Shown: positions 60,206 through 64,000 of the stretch, in pieces
Layout: each line of letters begins with the position of its first letter
Position numbering within the stretch: the first letter of the stretch is position 1
Assembly (NCBI GenBank): GCA_026636295.1
Contig: CP089454.1
Span: 558,001 to 622,000, forward strand
Direction of reading: 5' to 3'
Origin: Medakamo hakoo
Taxonomy: Eukaryota > Chlorophyta > Trebouxiophyceae > Coccomyxaceae
Length of the DNA: 64,000 nt
Position numbers and translations under genes: made by a program
Notes under the pieces: generated by a model
Seen by the model: only the letters and a program-made list of their open reading frames with translations
What the model was told of the DNA's origin: nothing
Databases searched by the model: none

Positions 60206-63200
60206 TCACTCGTGCGCCGCTTCCACATAATCCGGGTTGGGCTTCAGGATGACCACCCCCTCCAACACCGGCGCCACGGCCAGGTACTTGGTCGTCGCCA
60301 GCTCCGCGCGCTCGCCCGCGCTCAACAGCACGGGCGTCGTGTGCGTCTGGAAGCCTGTGATGGTCTTCGGCCGGCCCGCCTGCGCCACCACGTCCACGGC
60401 CTGGCCCACGCGCACGGGCACGGGCAGGGGGTCGCCGGCCTCGTCCACCGTCATCAGCATGCGCGGCCGCAGGGCGGGCGCCAGGAAGAACAGGGCTTGC
60501 GGCGTGCGGCCCGCGACCGTCGCGCGCGCGTCCAGGCCGCAGTGCAGCAGCGCCAGCAGGCCGCCCAGCGCGGGCGTGGACAGCAGGAAGCCGTCCGTGT
60601 GGCGGGGGGACAGGGTCAGCAGGCCCTTGCCCGCGTGGACCAGGCCCTGGGCCACGCGCACCAGGAACAGCAGGGACGGCTCCTTGTTGTGGTAGGAGGC
60701 CAGGCCGCGCAGCAGCCCCGCCAGGCGCGCGTGGTTGGTGCCCGCGCCGACGATGCCCAGGGCCAGGGCCGCCGCCCGGGCCACGTCCGCGTCCGCGTCG
60801 TGGGCCAGGCGGCCCAGCGCGTCGACGGCGCGCGCGTCCGGGTTGGACGCGTTGAGCAGGGCCAGGGCGCAGGGGACGCCCCGGCGCGCGGCCGGCTCGC
60901 CGTACTGGAGGATGTGGTCCAGGGCCCGGTGCGCCATGGCCCCGCCCAGGTCTTCGCCCAGGGCGACGAGGGCGACGCCCAGGACGGCGGCGCCCTGGTG
61001 GGCGGACCGCCACGGCTCGTCTTCGGGCGGGGGTGGAGGGGGGGCGGTGCTGGCCGGGGGCGCGGCGCCGCCGGGCGCGGCGGGCGCCGCGGCAGCGGCA
61101 GCAGCCGGCGCGGCACCCTCGCCCGCGGGCGCGGCCGCCGCGCCGTCTGCCCCCGTCGCCGGCGCGGCGCCGTCGGCGGCGGGCGCGGCGGCGGCGGGCG
61201 CGGGCGCGGCGGCGGGCGCGGCGGCCGCGTCCGCCGGCGGCGGCGGCGGCGCGGGGTGCTCGCCGCACACGGCCAGGAGCTGTTGGACGCGCAGCACGTC
61301 GCCCGTGCCCGCGTACGCGCACCCCTCCAGCGTCGCCAGCGCGTACAGCGAGATGCGCGGGTCCAGGGTGCGGCACACCTCCAGCGTGGCGGCCGCCCCG
61401 CCCTGGCGGCGCAGGAAGAGGAGGCCGAGCGCGAGGGCCATCATCTTGGCCCCGGGCTCGGCCAGCTCGGACGCCGGCCGGCCCATCAGGGCTTGGAGCA
61501 CGGCCTCCACCGCGCCCGCGTGCGCCCGGCCCACGAAGACCAGGCCCAGGGCCAGGGCCGCCTGGCCGGCCAGGGCGATGGGCACGTCCGGGTCGGAGGC
61601 GAGCGGCGCGAGCAGGTCGCACACCTCTTCCTTGGCACCGCCCGCGTACGCGAGGCCGAGGCCCATGATGGCGCCGCCCCTGACGGCCGGCTCCGGGCGG
61701 TCGACGAACTCGTACAGCAGGGCGAACGCCGGGTCGTTTTCGTGGCGGACGCCGCAGCAGGCGATGCCGACGCCCAGCAGCGCGCCGGCGACGACGGCCT
61801 CGTCCGTCGCGTACAGGTACTTGTCGATGAGGGGCAGGCCGCCCTCAACGTCCCACAGCGTGACCAGGCCCAGGGACGCCGCCGCCGCCGTCTTGCCCGC
61901 GTCCTTGTTCTTGAACACCCAGGCCGAGCCCGGGTCGGCGTCGGACGCCGGCGCGGCGCCCTCGCCGCCGCCGCCGCCCTCGGCGGGCGCGGCGCCAGGC
62001 GCGGCGGACGGCGGGACCATCAAGCGGTCGGACCCAAACCCGGCGTTGACAAACGCGTTGACAAACGTCGCCGCCAGGTTGGCGCGCGCGGAGTCGGCGG
62101 CGGCGGCGCCGGCGGGCGGGCGGCCGTCGGCCAGGTGCAGCTTGTACACGTCGTCGGGCGCGCGCGGCTCCAGGACGTCCAGGTCGCGGGCCAGGGCCAG
62201 GTAGCGCTCGGGCGCGCGCGAGTTCGAGGCCGCGACCGTGCACGCGTCCCGCTGGGCCGGGTCGGCGATGGCGGCGGGCCCGTCCTCGAAGTCCAGGGCC
62301 ACGCCCTGGCGGCCCAGCAAGTACGCCAGCTGGACTTGCGTCGCCGGGTCGGCGCAGGCGGCGAAAGTGGCCGCCACCAAATCCATGTCGCCCAGCTGGA
62401 GTGCGACCCGCAGCGCGTCGAAATCCCGGCCGGACTGTTTGTAGCAGGTGGCCGCGCACCGCAGGGCGGCCGCGTCGTCGGGTTCGGGCAGGTACGGCGC
62501 GCACGCGCACAGGTACAGGCAGGTGCGGCCCGCGTTTTTCGCGTCCACGTGCGGCGGGAGCAGGTCCAGGCGGTCGACTTCCAGCAGCAGGTCGACGGCT
62601 TCCGGCTCTGTGGTGGGGGGTGGTTTTTTTTTTTTGGAGGGGGGGGCGTGAGCGGCGGGAAAAAATAAAAAACGGGGACGGGCGCGAGGCGCGCGGAGCC
62701 ACGCTCGACCGTCCTGTCCTCCCCCTCCCCTCACCAGAGTTGTGGGCCATGTGGTACGGCACGATCTGGTTGACGAGTTCCAGCAGGTCGGCGGTCGCGG
62801 GCGGCGGCCCGCCCGCGCCTGCCTCACCCTCCTCCGCCGCGGACCGCCGGGCCGCCCACTCCGCGCCGACTTCGCCGGCCAGGTTGCGGACGTACTCGTG
62901 GCCCCACGCGCCGACGGGGCCCTGGGTGGTGTGTTGGTGGGGAGAGTGGGGGATACGTCGGTGAGAGGGGGGATGGGCGAGGGAGGGTTGGCGCGCGCGC
63001 GCGTTTTGACGAACCGATGGGCGCCCGGGAGAAAAAACGAGGCGGCGACCGCGCACGCCGCCCTTGCCACAGGCACGCGCACGCCCAGGCCATGCACACC
63101 ACACCCCATCACCCACGCAACCCCAAAAAACCCTGCCCCCTCATCGCACCTGCGCCCCCTGCAGGCGGAACTTGAGCGACTCGCGCCCGCCTTCGGCGCC

Positions 63201-63554
63201 CGACGTGATGGCCAGCACGGACAGCACGTCCGCCAGGTCTTTGCCCGCGGGCGTGGCCGCCAGCTTGGCGTGCGAGTCGACTAAGCCAGCGTAGTGCGAG
63301 CGCAAGAACTTGAGAGGTTTGGGCACGGCCGTCATGGACGTGGTCGCGGACCGGACTTCTTCGGCGATGGCCTGCACCGCGGCAGACGCGAGGCCCGGGT
63401 CGCCCTCGGCGATGCGCGTCACGCACAGCTCCAGCTTGTCCTTCAAGTCCTGGTCCTCCGGGCTGAGCTCCGGTTCATCGTCGCCCGGTTTTTTCTTCTT
63501 TTTCTCGGCCGGCGCGGCCGGCGCGGGCGCGGGAACCGGCGCGGCGTTCGTCAT
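60206..63554 (-). CDS. RPN1: 26S proteasome regulatory subunit RPN1 (PSMD2)
   Basis: Exons 63554-63150, 62921-62735 and 62607-60206 (phases 0 and 1) give 997 aa. KKKKKPGDDEPELSPEDQDLKDKLELCVTRI, then PKPLKFLRSHYAGL and, across the splice, FRLQGAQ-GPVGAWGHEYVRNLAGEVG match the N-terminus. LNSSK-type and PC repeats follow (AVRGGAIMGLGLAYAGGAKEEV; VPIALAGQAALALGLVFVG; KMMALALGLLFLRRQGG) and form the toroidal domain. A long Ala/Pro insert interrupts the repeats (about residues 635-715). The tail NPDYVEAAHE ends it. Rpn1 holds the base of the 19S lid and binds ubiquitin receptors and Ubp6. Confidence 0.94.
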
Positions 63555-63827
63555 ATGTTCGAGCGCGCCGATGCCTCCGTGCTTCTGTGTTGGTGGGTGT
63601 GTGGCCGCGGCACGTGCGCACGGCTGGGTTTTGCGCGGGTACGGATGAAGAGCGGGTGCTCCCCTGGTCCTGCCGCGGAGGTGTGTCAGGCGTGTTCGCG
63701 GGCGCTCGTTGGGGAGGGAGCGCGCCGAAGAGAGGTCTGGACACAGGGGCGCGCACTCGACCAACCCCTCCCCGCTCCCCGATTTTTTTGTTTCCAGCCA
63801 TCGCGTCTGTCACTGTCACACACACTG

Positions 63828-64000
63828 TCACTCGTCCATCCCTTCCTCCCACTCCTCCTCCAACTCCTTCAGAAACTGGGCGTGGCTGCGCACCGCCCCG
63901 CACGCATTGCACACGTGGTCGCCCTCGCCCCCGCCCGGAGACAGCGGCGCCATCGTGCCGGAGCACGTCCCGCAACAAAACTTGGCCAGGAACGCGCCGA
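63828..64000 (-). CDS. 3' end of a zinc-ribbon protein (partial)
   Basis: The frame enters from the right edge and stops with TGA at 63828. It reads AFLAKFCCGTCSGTMAPL, then HVCNACGAVRSHAQFLKELEEEWEEGMDE. Paired CxxC motifs (CGTC and CNAC, about 25 residues apart) form a likely zinc ribbon, followed by a very acidic C-terminal helix. The family cannot be named from ~55 residues. It diverges from nothing visible; RPN1 starts 270 bp away on the same strand. Confidence 0.6.
   Translation of the reverse strand, partial: GAFLAKFCCGTCSGTMAPLSPGGGEGDHVCNACGAVRSHAQFLKELEEEWEEGMDE

Overview
This window looks like nuclear DNA of a compact, very GC-rich, plastid-bearing eukaryote, most likely a green alga. 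The evidence is a HisI-HisE fusion with a transit-like leader, a YlmH-type S4 RNA-binding protein with a transit-like leader, an allantoate amidohydrolase with a signal peptide, and TGTAA just downstream of several stop codons, as in chlorophyte poly(A) sites. Genes are packed tightly on both strands. Introns are few and short (roughly 90-450 nt) and sit mostly near the 5' ends. Donors are GTGAG, GTGCG, GTACG or GTAAG, with one probable GC-AG intron. Species and lineage are inferred, not proven.

Layout: 0-11.3 kb carries a truncated gene end, a Ski8/VIP3 WD40 protein, APC11, an allantoate amidohydrolase, ATE1, an unknown 220-aa protein and isopentenyl-diphosphate isomerase. 11.3-18.6 kb is the unusual part. 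It is a cluster of spliceosomal snRNA genes: a full U2 and a 3'-truncated U2 flanking the histidine gene HISN2, then two U5/U4 pairs in the arms of an apparently identical 797-bp inverted repeat, then one full U1 and a 5' U1 fragment. Loop and Sm-site signatures identify each RNA. U2, U4 and U5 share an upstream element starting exactly 71 nt before the inferred transcript start. U6 is not seen.

18.6-35.3 kb holds a Gly-rich membrane-anchored or secreted protein, a DNAJC17/Cwc23-like J protein, a 1712-aa low-complexity protein, a spastin-like MIT-AAA ATPase, mitoribosomal mL43, the U1-snRNP factor PRP40, a strongly structured non-coding stretch, ribosomal protein eL43, a TPR/beta-helix protein and CFAP20. 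35.5-64 kb holds SPT6, two paralogous GH38 alpha-mannosidases, UTP18, a DUF676-type lipase, MED6, the S4 protein, NAA40, two Nudix hydrolases, an Ala-rich unknown, the proteasome subunit RPN1 and the end of a zinc-ribbon gene.

Most proteins are housekeeping: transcription (SPT6, MED6, Ski8), splicing (PRP40, DNAJC17 and the snRNAs), protein turnover (APC11, ATE1, RPN1), ribosome biogenesis (UTP18, eL43, mL43) and vacuolar or secretory glycan breakdown (two mannosidases). I saw no clear transposon, virus-like element or tRNA gene.
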